From assembly GCA_002105175.1 (NCBI GenBank), contig MCGE01000001.1, positions 2,914,001 to 2,978,000 of the forward strand: DNA of 64,000 nt. The letters run 5' to 3'. Made by a program: the position numbers and the translations under genes. The notes beneath the pieces were generated by a model. The model was not told where the DNA came from. It saw nothing but the letters and a program-made list of their open reading frames with translations, and searched no databases. Of this stretch, positions 35,882 through 47,602 are shown piece after piece; position 1 is the first letter of the stretch, and each line of letters starts with the position of its first letter. The stretch comes from Absidia repens (Eukaryota; Mucoromycota; Mucoromycetes; Mucorales; Cunninghamellaceae).

Positions 35882-37566
35882 TCAATAGGATAGAGACATC
35901 TTGACATGATCATCAACATAAGTGCTTGAAGGAATTCGGTGTTGTTCCATTTCAATCATGTCGTCCTTGACAATACGCCTTTCGCCAGTTTCATGGTTGA
36001 CAGTGATGATCCGATCCACTTGATAGTACGACATTTGATCCGATTTCTGATCTGTTGAGTAGGTAGCGGTGATCTTTTCAATAGTGCTTTCATTGTTGTG
36101 ACTTGCGTTGTTGAGGAATTGCTTGATATCGTCTTCACGGGCCACCCTCATAGATAAACCAGGGATACGATCCATCACCAGTAAGATGAGATAGGTAATG
36201 CAAAATGACCACATCGCTCCTGCGGTTGCATCAGCCATTTGTCGAGGTACCTGCATCCAGTTACCATTCATCCACCCACCAGGAATTATAGTGTCATCCA
36301 ACGCGGCGATGTATTGCTCGGCAAAAACTCCCTATAATAAACAAACATCAATGATTTCGTTTCATTTTTCACGCACACTCTTAAACTTACAGTTAATATG
36401 CTGCCCATATAACCACCAACCCCATGGATAGCAAACACATCCGCCACATCATCAAAGTTCAACCAATGTTTCAAATGCACGGCACAATTGCAAGCAACAC
36501 CGCCAAGAAAACCAATGGCCACCGCAGGTGCGGGACCAACAAACCCCGCTGCAGGAGTGATGGTCACCAACCCAGCCACTGCCCCAGAGCAAAAAGAGAG
36601 CGCCGAGAACTTCCCTTGTTTCCAGTAATCCATTCCCATCCAAGAAAGAGCGGCCACTGAAGCTGCCAAGTTGGTCACTAAAAATGCCATGCCTGCACGT
36701 AAACTACCACTGAGTGCCGAGCCGCCGTTGAAGCCAAACCAGCCGAACCAGAGGAATGCACAGCCGGTAATAAGATTGGACATATTTTGGGGTTTTTGGG
36801 TTGTCATTTGGTGTTGTAATCGTCCTTCTGACGAGTTATCGCCATGCTCGTTCCCTCGGCCGATAATGTATGCGTAAGCTAAACTTGCAAATCCACTTGT
36901 GATATGAACTGGCGTACCACCAGCGAAGTCCAAGACACCCATTTTATAACTCCATCCCTTAGGATTCCAGGTCCAACATGCGATGACATCGTAGACCAAC
37001 GTCGACCAGATAAAAACAAAGATGATAAGAGGGAAAAGTCGTGCCCTGGAAGCTGCTGATCCAATGGCAAGGGCGGGTGTGAGTGCTGCAAACATACATT
37101 GAACTAGGTAAAAAAAAAAAAAAAAAAAAATGTTAATACGCGATGTGAGATGAATTGTTACGTTCCAACTTACAGATCATAAAGATAAGGTCGGGCATGT
37201 CCTTGCTACCAACCGACGGACCACCCAAAACATTACGAAGAAAAGCATTGTCAAGGTTACCGATAAAATAGGAGGCAGTTTGACTGAAACAAAGACTGTA
37301 TCCCCATACAAACCACTAGGAGGCAAAGAAAAAGGGAAAAGAAATCAAATTTTCAGTCACCGACAGCGTGGAACTATTTCTGTTTGTACCTGAACTGTAA
37401 CAACAACAAGAGATAAAACACTGCACATGATCATAGCTAAGGCATTTCTTTGCGATTTGGCCATACCAGCGTAGAAATATCCTACACCGGGAATCATTAA
37501 CCAAACCAGTGCAGTTGAGGCTAATACCCAGGCAATGTCACCTGATGAATACTGTGGACTAGACAT
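35882..37566 (-). CDS. Ammonium transporter, Amt/Mep family
   Basis: Four exons (37566-37390, 37315-37174, 37103-36391, 36331-35882) sum to 1482 bases, 493 aa, usual for fungal Mep proteins. About 11 membrane segments are visible. Signatures are the N-terminal VWLMIPGVGYFYAGMAKSQ, the pore twin histidines in DFAGGTPVHITSG and FAIHGVGGYMG, and WFGWFGFNGGSAL. The protein imports ammonium across the plasma membrane. Having His at the first twin position (rather than Glu) is the Mep2-like, usually high-affinity and often sensor-competent configuration; this is family knowledge, not shown here. The hydrophilic C-terminal tail of about 100 residues (GLSMRVAREDDIKQFLNN) is the likely regulatory region. 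Homology starts about ten residues after the chosen ATG. Confidence 0.95.
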
Positions 37567-38739
37567 ATGTTTTATAATTATGATATGTATGATAAAAAAA
37601 GAAACTGAAAGAAAGAAGAAAATGGAGACATATAAATATATGTATATAAAAGCAGTTTTATTGCACATCTATCTTTTAAAGATAAGATATGATATTCATC
37701 GTTCTTATAGAAAAATGATAGGTAAAATAACAAAATAAAGATTTCTGGAAAGATAAGTAAAGGAGAGAAGGGATCTTTGCATAATAAAATAGTTCATGTG
37801 TCGTATAATAAAGGCTCATTGAAAATCGACGAAAGTAAACCTATAATGTTATAGATGGTATAAAAGGAGAGGCAATAATTTTCTCTTATCACCGGAGTAC
37901 CAATCTATTTACGGCATCGTTTTCACAAACTTATGCGTTGGTCATTAAAAAATAGCCATACCCTCCTTAATGCGTCTCACTGTAACAGATGCATCAAAAA
38001 GTATTATTATATTGCAATGGTCTAGTCTGACGGTTTGTACGATGATACACACACAATGATTCAGTAAATGATCATACACTAATCTAAGTTTTCCATAACA
38101 CGTTATCATTTAATTGCCAGTCATTTGCTATCTATACGTATCGCGAAACAGGTAGACTATGACATATTTGCTCCCCATTCCTAATCAAATTCTATAGGCT
38201 CAAGATAAGACATTTACCCCTTTTTTCATGTACGACGCTATCTCTTTGATAAAAGATAAAGGAAGCATACAAACGTTACTGTATGTCTGGTCAATCCCCC
38301 TCTTTTTTTTTTTTTTTGGCCTCAGTTATCAAACCAAAAAGTTGATTTGCCATTACGAGACAAAAATTTTCGTCTGGAGCAAATAAAAATCAGCATCATA
38401 TGTATAAAAGGCATGTCAAATGCTATGTGTACACACCGTCGCATTTCTTTTCTGTATTATGTGATTAATATGACTGAAAAAGGCACACTCAGTTGATATC
38501 GTTTGTGAGTTTGTATCGTGTATAATAGAAATTGGCTGTGCTGCATGAAAAAAAAGGATTGCCCAAATTGAGAAGCGCAATGAGAAATGAATACTGTTAT
38601 TGTTTTGTACAATCCCCATAGTCGAATTGGCCTTAATGATTAGCTTTTTTTTTAAACCAATAATAAGTTTATCTTACTCACACACACACACACAAAGAAA
38701 AAGAATTGTTTAATATTTGATGAGTGTGATGGTAGAGGT
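37567..38739. other. Intergenic upstream of the ammonium transporter
   Basis: Probable promoter region. It contains several GATAAG/GATAA strings (for example 37678-37686 and 37750-37757), the core of GATA-type nitrogen-regulator sites, which would suit an ammonium transporter. No gene seen. A (CA)n run lies near 38679-38694. Confidence 0.45.
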
Positions 38740-39175
38740 TGACGGTTTAAAAAAAGAGGATATGATTTATTGAAGTATGAGCATAAACTAGAAGAATCAA
38801 CAGTAATAAATAGGGGAGAATGTGAAAAGGAATCTAAGTATAAGACAAACTAAAAGTATGATGAAGCAAGCAATGGTAAAAAAAAACAATACATATTTTA
38901 TTCAGATAATAATAAATCAAGGGAAAGGCTAAATAACGCTATTCTAAGAGACAAATCTCATGGCGGTGGGAGGTCTTGAATCCAAAATGAAAGGGTTTCC
39001 CCATTATATTGTATGTGCCTTGCTAGAACCCCTCTAATTCTATGTCTAATGCTAATCTAATACTAATCTAACATCATCGTAACCTCGTGAATGTTTCATG
39101 GCGTTGACAAAAAAAGAAAAAGAAAAACAGAGCGAACAAAATTTTGTTTTTAATTTTCGCGGCGTTTGAATTCGC
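38740..39175 (-). repeat. Dispersed repeat family, copy 6 (diverged)
   Basis: Minus-strand copy with the core at 38978-39035 (TTGAATCCAAAATGAAAGGG retained). The second hairpin arm is decayed to AGAACCCC and the GC-box end to a GCGGCGTTTGAATT remnant at 39161-39174. AATAAA (sense on minus) lies near 38898-38904. Confidence 0.6.
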
Positions 39176-39334
39176 ATAACTGCACTCGAGATTTGCGTGC
39201 CCCCCAAAATTATAAAACAATTAAAGGCTGTTTCTAGGTGACATGCACCATATGTATGATACCAATTTTTTATTCCAAACAAATAAACTATTCTATACAT
39301 ATATAACTACAAAACTACAAAACTACAATACTAA

Positions 39335-41038
39335 CTAGTTGTTCCCGCCCTCTTCCTCGTTGATAACCCAATTCACGGCGTCCAATACATTGTCACAGAC
39401 CATATCAGCAGGGTATTCTTTTGAGTTGCCTGGGGAAGTGTGCACGCCTGTACGTACCAATATACTCTTCCATCCGTAATCATTCGCGCCCTTGATATCA
39501 GATGCCGGATTGTCACCAATCGCATAGATATGATCAGCCACCAAGGATTCATTATGCATGGATTTGTGTAGATGAGAAAGCACCTGTTCCGTGTAGGAGT
39601 AGGTCGCTTCGTGCGGCTTGCCAAACGAGTGTGATGTCAATGACGCTCTTCCATCCATCAATGTACGGTACAATCCTTCCAATGCTTCCTTGAATGCCCC
39701 TTGTCCCAATCGTGGGGTAGGGAATTCAGTGCTCCAAATCTACATATATATATAATATAAATTACATCTGTCAATCAGGAAGTCGTTCCCAGAGTTCCTT
39801 ACCAGATCATTCTACGAATTAGACAGTATATAAAAGTGGTGAGCTGAGGTTTCAATGCGATAATTTTATTGGTTTTTTCTTTTTTAAAGCATACATTTGT
39901 AAAATATACTGGTACGGATTGTGTGGTGACATCCTTTTTCAAAGTACCAATAATGCCGTCTTGACTGCGTACAGTATCTAACACCACCTGAAGATCACGT
40001 CCCCCTAGAAAGCAGAAAAAAAAAATTAGAGCGTAAGAAAAAAGGACTTCAAGTACTTACAATCATAAGAATCATGAAATATCATCACAGCTTCAATTGG
40101 TATTCTGGAGTAATCATAATAAGCAGCCTAGGGAAAGAAGAAATGATTTTATTAATAGTCATACATGATATACCTATATAGATATGGGAAACTTACATCG
40201 GTGATAAAATTGGCTTGACTATAAGGCCACAGTGACTTGTTCCAATATTGCAAATCTTGGGGTGTTACCACATAATTAAAGCCATAACCTTTTGCCACAT
40301 CAGCACTGGTGTGCTCTTTCCCGCCCACTATCAAGACACGTTTATACTTATACTTCTTGACCAAGGCATGTAGAGGACTATGAGATAATATCACCTGTTC
40401 GGGACAAATCTACCGTAATAAAATAAAAAATCAAATAAAAACCCTCGAAACGGATATACTGAAGCATTGTGATTCAATTTTTTTGTGCGAAGTTTGCAAC
40501 CCACCTTGACGTTGATCAAGCTAGACACCTGTTCAGCTTTGACAGCTTCCGTCATGCCTCCGCCATTTGTTAATAATACAAAAGGAATACGCCTATATAT
40601 TTTAAAATAATTGAAAAAAAAAAGTGTATGTGTCTCCTCCCACCCTAGTCTTCGTTTCTCGACGGTTTTCCAGCGTTTTACCTTTTGGTTGAATTTTCTC
40701 CGTTCAAAAGCTGAATAGCTCTTACAATAGTCCAAATAAACAAATGTAAGTCTATTTACCCTTATCACTGTATTCCGAGATCCCATTTCTTTTGAATCAT
40801 TACCTTGTCGCTTCTGCAATCGGACGCTTTCCCTATATAAAGAGTATTAAGGTTTGGTGGTTCGCCGTTTCTTGTTTTATTTTACCTTTAAAAGTACTCC
40901 ATCAATATCAAATACAAAAGCATACTTTTGCTGTCTTTTGAGGGCTGAGGCAGGTAATGTTGTTGTTGTAGTCAAGAACCGAGTAGATCCTGTTAAAAAA
41001 TATTCCTTTGATAAAGCAAAAAAAGAGCTAGAAATCAT
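39335..41038 (-). CDS. HAD-superfamily IIA hydrolase, CECR5/HDHD5-like, mitochondrial
   Basis: Eight exons (41038-40886, 40832-40804, 40592-40505, 40409-40197, 40127-40061, 40004-39895, 39811-39803, 39739-39335) sum to 1074 bases, 357 aa. The N-terminus is Ser/Thr/Arg-rich and looks like a mitochondrial presequence. HAD motif I is FVFDIDGVLLKGKRPI; a RIPFVLLTNGGG motif II follows. Motif III/IV is at the C-terminus: SFGKPHEATY and AIGDNPASDIKGAND. These match HAD IIA proteins of the CECR5/HDHD5 group, whose substrates are poorly defined. Exon 7 is only nine bases (Asn-Asp-Leu) yet is needed to give FTNNDLIWSTEFPTPRLGQG, the conserved family segment. The neighbour eIF3f starts its 3' end 240 bases upstream, same strand. 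Confidence 0.9.
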
Positions 41039-41277
41039 TTTTTAAGGAAAAAAAAAAAAACTTCGATTTTGACAATGGCGAACTTTTTTGATCGTCATCG
41101 GCATTTGAAATCATATTCAAGCAAAAAAAAAGGTTTTTATTGGTAGAAGATGATAAAAAAAATGACGAGACGATGAGTAAAAATAACAATAATAATAAAA
41201 AAGAGATAGTGTGTGAGGTAGTATGTGCGAAAAGAAGATACAAAGGAATGATAATACTAATATAAATGACATCTATT

Positions 41278-42465
41278 CTAGTTGTTGACCAAAAGATGGA
41301 GTTTTTCTGCTACCGAAAGTTGGGTACGGGTCATGTTGGCAAGATAAACCACCATTAGCAAGTCCTGCAAATGAGAGTTGAACATCTTTTCGAAGACGGC
41401 ACCATCAATCTTGGGAACAACAGAGACAGTGTCCATAATATACCGACCAATGGAGTTGTTAGGTTGAATTTTGCCATCCTTCAAATAACAGAAAAAAGTT
41501 CCCATTAAGTAATCACGATAAATACAACAAAAACAATATATAATAGTATGTCACTTACCACTACATTATCAACATACTTGCTGATTTTATCCAATAAGTC
41601 TTGTAATTGTACGATAGCAACTTCAAGATGATCCATATCAGACAACAACGAGGCAGTGCGTGACTCTGAAGATTTTGCAGATGCGAGCATTTCCACTATA
41701 AACGAAGAAATACGAGTATCAATATCATTCTCTTATAACACTACACATACACGTACACCATGTCTATCCCAGCCAAACACTTACATCCACTTCGTTCAGC
41801 ATCCAAATACTTGATATCACAGGGCACGGGCAAAAACATACAATCACCGTCATTTGAGAATCCAACAGGAGCACTAAAGAGTAATATCAAATAACCAATA
41901 CCAAAAACATTACTACATGTAGGCGTTTCCTCTCGTACTTCGTGCGTCTTCTCTTTTACACATAACAAACAAAACAAAACAGAACTTACGTAGTATAAGT
42001 GTTGAGACCCAATCCATCAGTCTTGAATAAAGCTTCGGGATCAATTGTCATTTGAATAGGATTGAAGGGAGCACAGTCTTGAGCGAAAGAGGCTTGAAGA
42101 GGTGTAGCAGCGGGAATCAAGTTTTCACCAGCAGTGTACCAACCCAAGATGACTTCTTCAGGATTGACTTTACGGTGGAGTTCATGCATGGTTTTGTAAT
42201 GATCTTGGTCCAATACCATATTGTTGTCACTGTTAGTGGTATAAATCAAGCTAAAGGCGTTTCGGATTTCAACTTCGGTACCATCATTTCTACGGACACC
42301 CAACAAGGCACCTACCACCTTCTGTTGATTGGCGTTGCGTCGCAAGTATTGATCAAGCACCGAAAACAAGACAACAGGACTGACATTACAGCTGAAAGGT
42401 CGTTGATGAGGAGCGGTACCCATGCTGCCAATAGATACGTATAAAGCGTCCGATTTTGTTGCCAT
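41278..42465 (-). CDS. eIF3f: Translation initiation factor eIF3 subunit F (MPN domain)
   Basis: Four exons (42465-41990, 41873-41785, 41695-41559, 41478-41278) sum to 903 bases, 300 aa. An MPN domain occupies about residues 25-160: VSPVVLFSVLDQYLRR, VVGALLGVRRNDGTEVEIRN, EEVILGWYTAGENL. The C-terminal half is helical with GRYIMDTVSVVPKIDG and MFNSHLQDLLMVVYLANMTR, the eIF3f signature. As in other eIF3f proteins the JAMM metal ligands are incomplete (GWYTAGE in place of the H-x-H-x10-D arrangement), fitting a scaffold role in the eIF3 complex on the 40S ribosome. Length agrees with fungal eIF3f. The gene diverges from the proteasome gene starting at 43315. Confidence 0.95.
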
Positions 42466-43314
42466 TATTGTTTGAATGTGAGTGAATTGAAAGATATAAT
42501 TGAAAAAAAAAAAAAGGTTTTGATGTTTGCTCCCAGGATTTTTTTTTTTTTTTGGCTGTGACGGTGTTGATTTTTTTTTTTTGACCAGCGGAATATGAAT
42601 TCTTTTCTGGTGACTTGCTCAAATGAAAAAAGGGTCTTCATCACACGCTCTTTGAAAATAGGGGGGTTTTTTTGGTAGGAAGGAGTGGGTGGCACTAGGT
42701 CAGCTTTCTATTTGGGCATGGGCGAATATATATAATGTATATAAATATGTATATGGGACAACCAGATGGTGAAATTGGCTACACCACCGTGAGTACCCTA
42801 TTTCTAAGCTAGAAATATGACACGCAGGAATAAAGTATTCGGTACCCCAAATATCACTGGGTGGTCGGTGGGTTATCTTTGCTCAATGAAAATGGAGGTA
42901 ACTTTTGGCAATTTCTATTTACTTCCATTTCACGTCAAAGTTAGATCAATTTATTTCCTACCTTTGCAAAACAAAAAGCTGGTCATCTTCCGGCCCACCT
43001 CGGATCCTTCCCCAAAATAAAATAATTCTGCCTACTCGAATAAATTCTCAGTGAAAACTCGATTTACAAATAAAATATATTTTCCATCATCATACTGTTT
43101 CTTTTACAGATGTATTACTAGCCTTGGTGGTGTTCAATGGTATCGCGACAAGCTCTAATGGCAGTTAATGCGATACTGGTGTGTGTGGATTTCCACAAAA
43201 AAGGCAACTCGACTAAATTTCAAATCCCGCCTTTTTTTTCCTTGAGCAACCGGAATCTGACAAGCTTACGCACGCTCATTTTTCTTTTTTGGTTTATCTT
43301 TTTTATCCCAAATC
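42466..43314. promoter_or_regulatory. Divergent promoter region between eIF3f and RPT5
   Basis: An 849-base non-coding stretch between two divergent housekeeping genes. It has several A/T runs near the eIF3f start (42503-42582). Near the RPT5 start it carries TTTCAAATCCCGCC (43218-43231) followed by a T run, then T/C-rich sequence up to the ATG. The same TTCAAATCCCGCC string occurs at one end of the dispersed repeats, so it may be a genuine core-promoter element in this genome. Confidence 0.5.
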
Positions 43315-44863
43315 ATGGCAACTTTAGAAGACAAATCCTTATGGGAAAACCAAGAGGACAATGACGATATTGACAAAGATGTACTTCGGGCCAATCCTGA
43401 AGAAATCAATAACCGAACACGTTTATTGGAAAATGACATCAAGGTAATGTGGATTAAAAAAAAAAAAAAAAAAAGAAGACATATCTTGTCACTTTGCTAT
43501 ACTAAATATTCCAATCATTTAGATTATGAAATCAGAAATCCAACGACTCTCACACGAACAAACTAATATGAAGGAAAGGATCAAAGACAACAAGGAAAAG
43601 ATCAAGATGAACAAGCAACTTCCATACTTGGTGGGAAATGTGGTGGAGGTAAGGGTTTGGCTTGTGGACATCTACTCGAAAGAAAACAAATTATTCATAG
43701 GCTCTTTATTCAGCTACTAGATATTGATCCTGATGAAGAAGAAGAAGAGGATGGCGCCAACGTGGATCTAGACTCTCGACGTAAAGGCAAATGTGCGGTT
43801 ATCAAGACATCTACGCGACAGGTATGTTTAAATCGGAAGCACTGGAAGCGATCAGATATATTAACAAATTCCTCGCGCGACGTTACTATTTCAAATAGAC
43901 TATATTCTTACCTTTGATTGGATTGGTTGATCCTGAAACGTTAAAACCTGGAGATATCATCGGTGTGAACAAAGACAGCTACTTGATTTTGGATACCTTA
44001 CCAGCAGAGTAAGTACAAGAACAGTCCAAGATGTTTACATGAAGGAGAGGGGGGGAGTGAGAGACCAGACGAGTATTCACTAACTCTTATATATATATTA
44101 CAGATATGATTCCCGAGTGAAGGCGATGGAAGTGGACGAAAAACCAACCGAAGATTACAACGATATTGGTGGATTGGACAAACAAATTGAAGAATTGGTG
44201 GAAGCGGTTGTATTACCTATGACGCATGCTGATCGATTCAAGAATATTGGGATCAAACCTCCCAAGGGTGTATTGATGTATGGTCCTCCTGGCACTGGGA
44301 AAACTTTACTGGCTCGAGCTTGTGCAGCTCAAACAAATTCGGCGTATCTCAAGCTGGCTGGTCCCCAATTGGTACAGATGTTTATTGGTGATGGTGCAAA
44401 GTTGGTTCGGGATGCTTTCAATTTAGCCAAGGAAAAATCGCCTGCCATTATTTTTATCGACGAATTGGATGCTATTGGTACCAAGCGCTTTGATTCGGAC
44501 AAGTCTGGTGACCGTGAAGTACAACGTACCATGTTGGAATTATTGAATCAACTGGATGGTTTTTCTTCTGATGATCGCATCAAAGTTATTGCTGCTACAA
44601 ACCGTATTGATATATTGGATCCTGCTCTTTTGCGTTCTGGTCGTTTGGATCGCAAGATCGAATTCCCTGTGCCCAATGAAGAAGCCCGCGCTCGTATCCT
44701 CCAAATTCACTCAAGAAAAATGAATGTTGGCAAGGATGTCAATTTTGAAGAACTCTCCAGGTGTTGTGATGAATTTAATGGCGCTCAATGTAAAGCTGTT
44801 TGTGTAGAAAGTAAGTCTAAATGATGATGCTACTAGTCACTATGTGAATGCAATCTGACCGAT

Positions 44864-44897
<34 letters not shown>

Positions 44898-45015
44898 TAC
44901 AGGTGGTATGCTGGCCTTACGACGTGGTGCTACTGAAATTACTCATGAAGATTTTATGGATGCTATTCAAGAAGTACAAGCAAAAAAGAAGATGTCTTTA
45001 CAATATTATGCCTGA
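43315..45015 (+). CDS. RPT5: 26S proteasome regulatory ATPase subunit Rpt5 (PSMC3)
   Basis: Six exons (43315-43443, 43523-43648, 43714-43821, 43899-44008, 44104-44810, 44903-45015) sum to 1293 bases, 430 aa. There is an N-terminal coiled coil (about residues 25-75) and an OB domain ([13 protein letters not shown], ... [12 protein letters not shown]). The AAA+ domain has Walker A GPPGTGKT, Walker [12 protein letters not shown], sensor [20 protein letters not shown] and pore loop MFIGDGA. The C-terminus LQYYA has the HbYX motif typical of Rpt5, which opens the 20S gate. It is one of six ATPases of the 19S base that unfold ubiquitinated substrates. The final intron (44811-44902) contains about 28 consecutive T. 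The exon 5/6 junction gives VESGML where many orthologues have VEAGML. Confidence 0.97.
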
Positions 45016-45896
45016 AGAAATAAAATCGTGCCCCTCATTGTCCTACATGGATTTTTATTTGATACCTATTCTCTTGCCTTCTTTTTTTTTTTTTTGTTTG
45101 TGATTTGTTTGATCTGAATTTATGATTTATTTTACAGTGAAATGGACACGTAGACTGATACTCGCTCTTTTTATATATTTTATTTAGAAAAAGCACTACC
45201 CAAATCTTCGACCAAATCGTGCTGGGACTAGTAAACGGGAAGATAATATTGAACAAAATCTTCTCTCATTCATAGAATCACTCATTATAGTTGTCACCAT
45301 TATCATTAGGCCTTAGTGGATTCAAAATTCATACTGATTGTCAATATCATCAAGCGATCTCCCCATCCCATGTTTAGATATTTATTCCCTTCCTACTTAT
45401 TATCATAGCCGTAGCTGTATACTCATATCCCACACTAGTACATATACTGTATACAACTGCTTATATCCACACAAAAAATTATCCCTCCTCTTCTTACCTT
45501 CTTTGAATAAATTCAATAAAATGATTCATTTTTTCAAATGTATATTATATAAAACGCACAAATTTATACTGACACACATACATAACCACTAGTTTTTACT
45601 CACATCTTCATATCTACCCATCTACATCATTCACTTAAACACAAATCTCCTAGCCTTTATTACGTCCATATACCTATACACACGCATACACACACACACA
45701 CATATATATATATTAGCTTTTTTATACAGACACACCCAAAAGAATTTGTTTTGAATAAAAATAAAAAAAAAATTCGTTCTTCAAATGTATATACAACGCC
45801 ATGTTTTTATTTTCATTTGATAAAGCAACCGTTTTCAATCATAAACATAAATATAAAGACTACTGATATGGACTATAAAAGCTGCTATCACCATAA
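45016..45896. other. Intergenic between convergent RPT5 and securin-like genes
   Basis: Shared 3' flank of two convergent genes. It has several AATAAA-like strings (45505-45520, 45753-45760) and a (CA)n/(TA)n tract at 45680-45714. No gene seen. Confidence 0.6.
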
Positions 45897-47403
45897 TCAA
45901 TTGACTAAAGGAAGTTCTTCCATGATGTGATTGCTGAAGGGTATTTCATCATAATCAATTTCATCATCATCTTGATCGCAGAGGGTGTCGGCAAAGATAG
46001 AGGCGGAGGCCTTTGAGCTCCCAAAGAAGATTGATAAATCATCTACGAAGTAAAGAGAAACAGTAAATTTAATCAGTTCATCATTCATGCTTCTCTTTTT
46101 TTTTTTTTTTTTTTTTTTTGACTCACCAAGAGTGATCCCATATTCATTGATGAGAGAAGGCTTTTTGACCACAAGATCTTCATCATCATACAGATCATCA
46201 AAGAATTCAACTTGGTCATCAAAGTACTTGGAAAGATCATACGCAGAGAGGTTGACTGCAGGAGTAAAGACTGACAAGTCCACTTGATCGACTTCGGGTT
46301 CGAATGGAAGTTCTATGATATATACAAATTAAAAAAAAAGTAAGATAAAAATAAAAAGGATATGCTGCATGAACTGATTGATTACCTTCTTCAGATGATG
46401 GGCAGAATTCAATTTCAGAGGGAAATTGGGTGGAAGTGTCCTCGTTCAGGGGTTGGTCTAAGGAAAAGCAAATATCTTCAGCATGGGAATGATCTTTGTC
46501 ATCTTCCAATATGAGAGTCGGACTGGCTGGTGCATCGTCAGTTTGTTGAAATTGTCGTTTAATGGTGGGGAATGATTCGAGTTCATCAATGGGCTTATCA
46601 TCATCAATCGATGATTTGATTGCTGTCGTTTCGTAAACATCCATATTCATCGTACCGTCAAAGAGATCCAGATCGAAGGGTGTTATATCGTCAGGAATAT
46701 AAGGTAATTCTACCCCCCCCACACACACACACATAAAAAAAAAAAAAAAAAGGTAAGCCAAACAAAAGTGTGATATAGATCACAGGTACTATACCTTGTT
46801 CAGGTTGAAATCCTTGTTCGATTTCATGTTCGGTCGACTTTTCCACGAGGCCTGTGTCTGCACGTTTAGAGATCGGTGAATCTAACACAAAGTTATCGTA
46901 TGTATAGAAAAGTCAGTGCGAATTCAATATCGTTGTTGTGGTATAAACTTACTTCCTTTAGAGATTGGACGTTTCTGAGGTATCGATGACTTTGTTTGCT
47001 GTTTCTTGACAATTGACTTCTTGGGCGTGTCGATATGTTGTTTTCCTAATAAAAAGGAGAGAGGAGAAAAGAAAAGGATGAGAAAAAAATTGGATCAAAG
47101 CAAAGCAAAAAGAAGAAAAGCGCAAGGCTGTTTGAAGAGGGTAATTATATCATATATAAAACTTTATTTATACTTACCTTTGCCCTTTGTTGCATCCGAT
47201 CTTTGTTGACTCAATACTTGATTGACGTTTTTGTTTCGTAGTAACAGGTCAGATTTCATGTTGCTGTTGTTGTTGCTGCTGTTGCTATTTAATCCCCTGT
47301 TCTTGAAGGAGCGTTCCAAGACTTTGGTGTCTTCATTTTCACTTGCATTTTCGTTCAGAGTACCACCACGTCGCCCATAGGTGGTATCAAATGGTCGTGG
47401 CAT
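45897..47403 (-). CDS. Acidic, disordered protein; securin (Pds1/Cut2)-like candidate
   Basis: Six exons (47403-47178, 47045-46953, 46881-46795, 46709-46386, 46312-46127, 46042-45897) join in frame to 1062 bases, 353 aa. The N-terminal third is basic and polar (MPRPFDTTYGRRGG, KNRGLNSN, KKSIVKKQQTK). The rest is acidic. Repeated short motifs stand out: ELPYIPDD, EIEFCPSSEE immediately followed by ELPFEPEVD, and EIPF near the C-terminus, which ends EELPLVN. Fungal securins have a basic N-terminus, an acidic C-terminus and an E-I-E-x-x-P / (D/E)-L-P-x-x-P separase-binding segment, which is why I suggest this family. A canonical KEN box or R-x-x-L destruction box is not evident in the N-terminus (only NENASENE), which weakens the call. 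Otherwise it is an unknown acidic nuclear-type protein. Confidence 0.5.
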
Positions 47404-47602
47404 TACAGCAATGTTCAATCTACTGTAAAAACTAAGAGAAAAAAAACACCAAACGCGCCGCCAGCGCATAGAAATATTGGGAGCGGGTGTAATTAAGATT
47501 CCGACGACAGAAAATCACTTTTAGAAATTGGGTGACAAGTTATTTTTTTATTTCAAAACAAAAAGCAATCTAAACTACTATTATACGGGGAAAAAAAAGA
47601 GT

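Noticed and set aside
42052..42444. 130-codon plus-strand open frame opposite eIF3f
   Set aside because: Antisense shadow of the MPN-domain exon.
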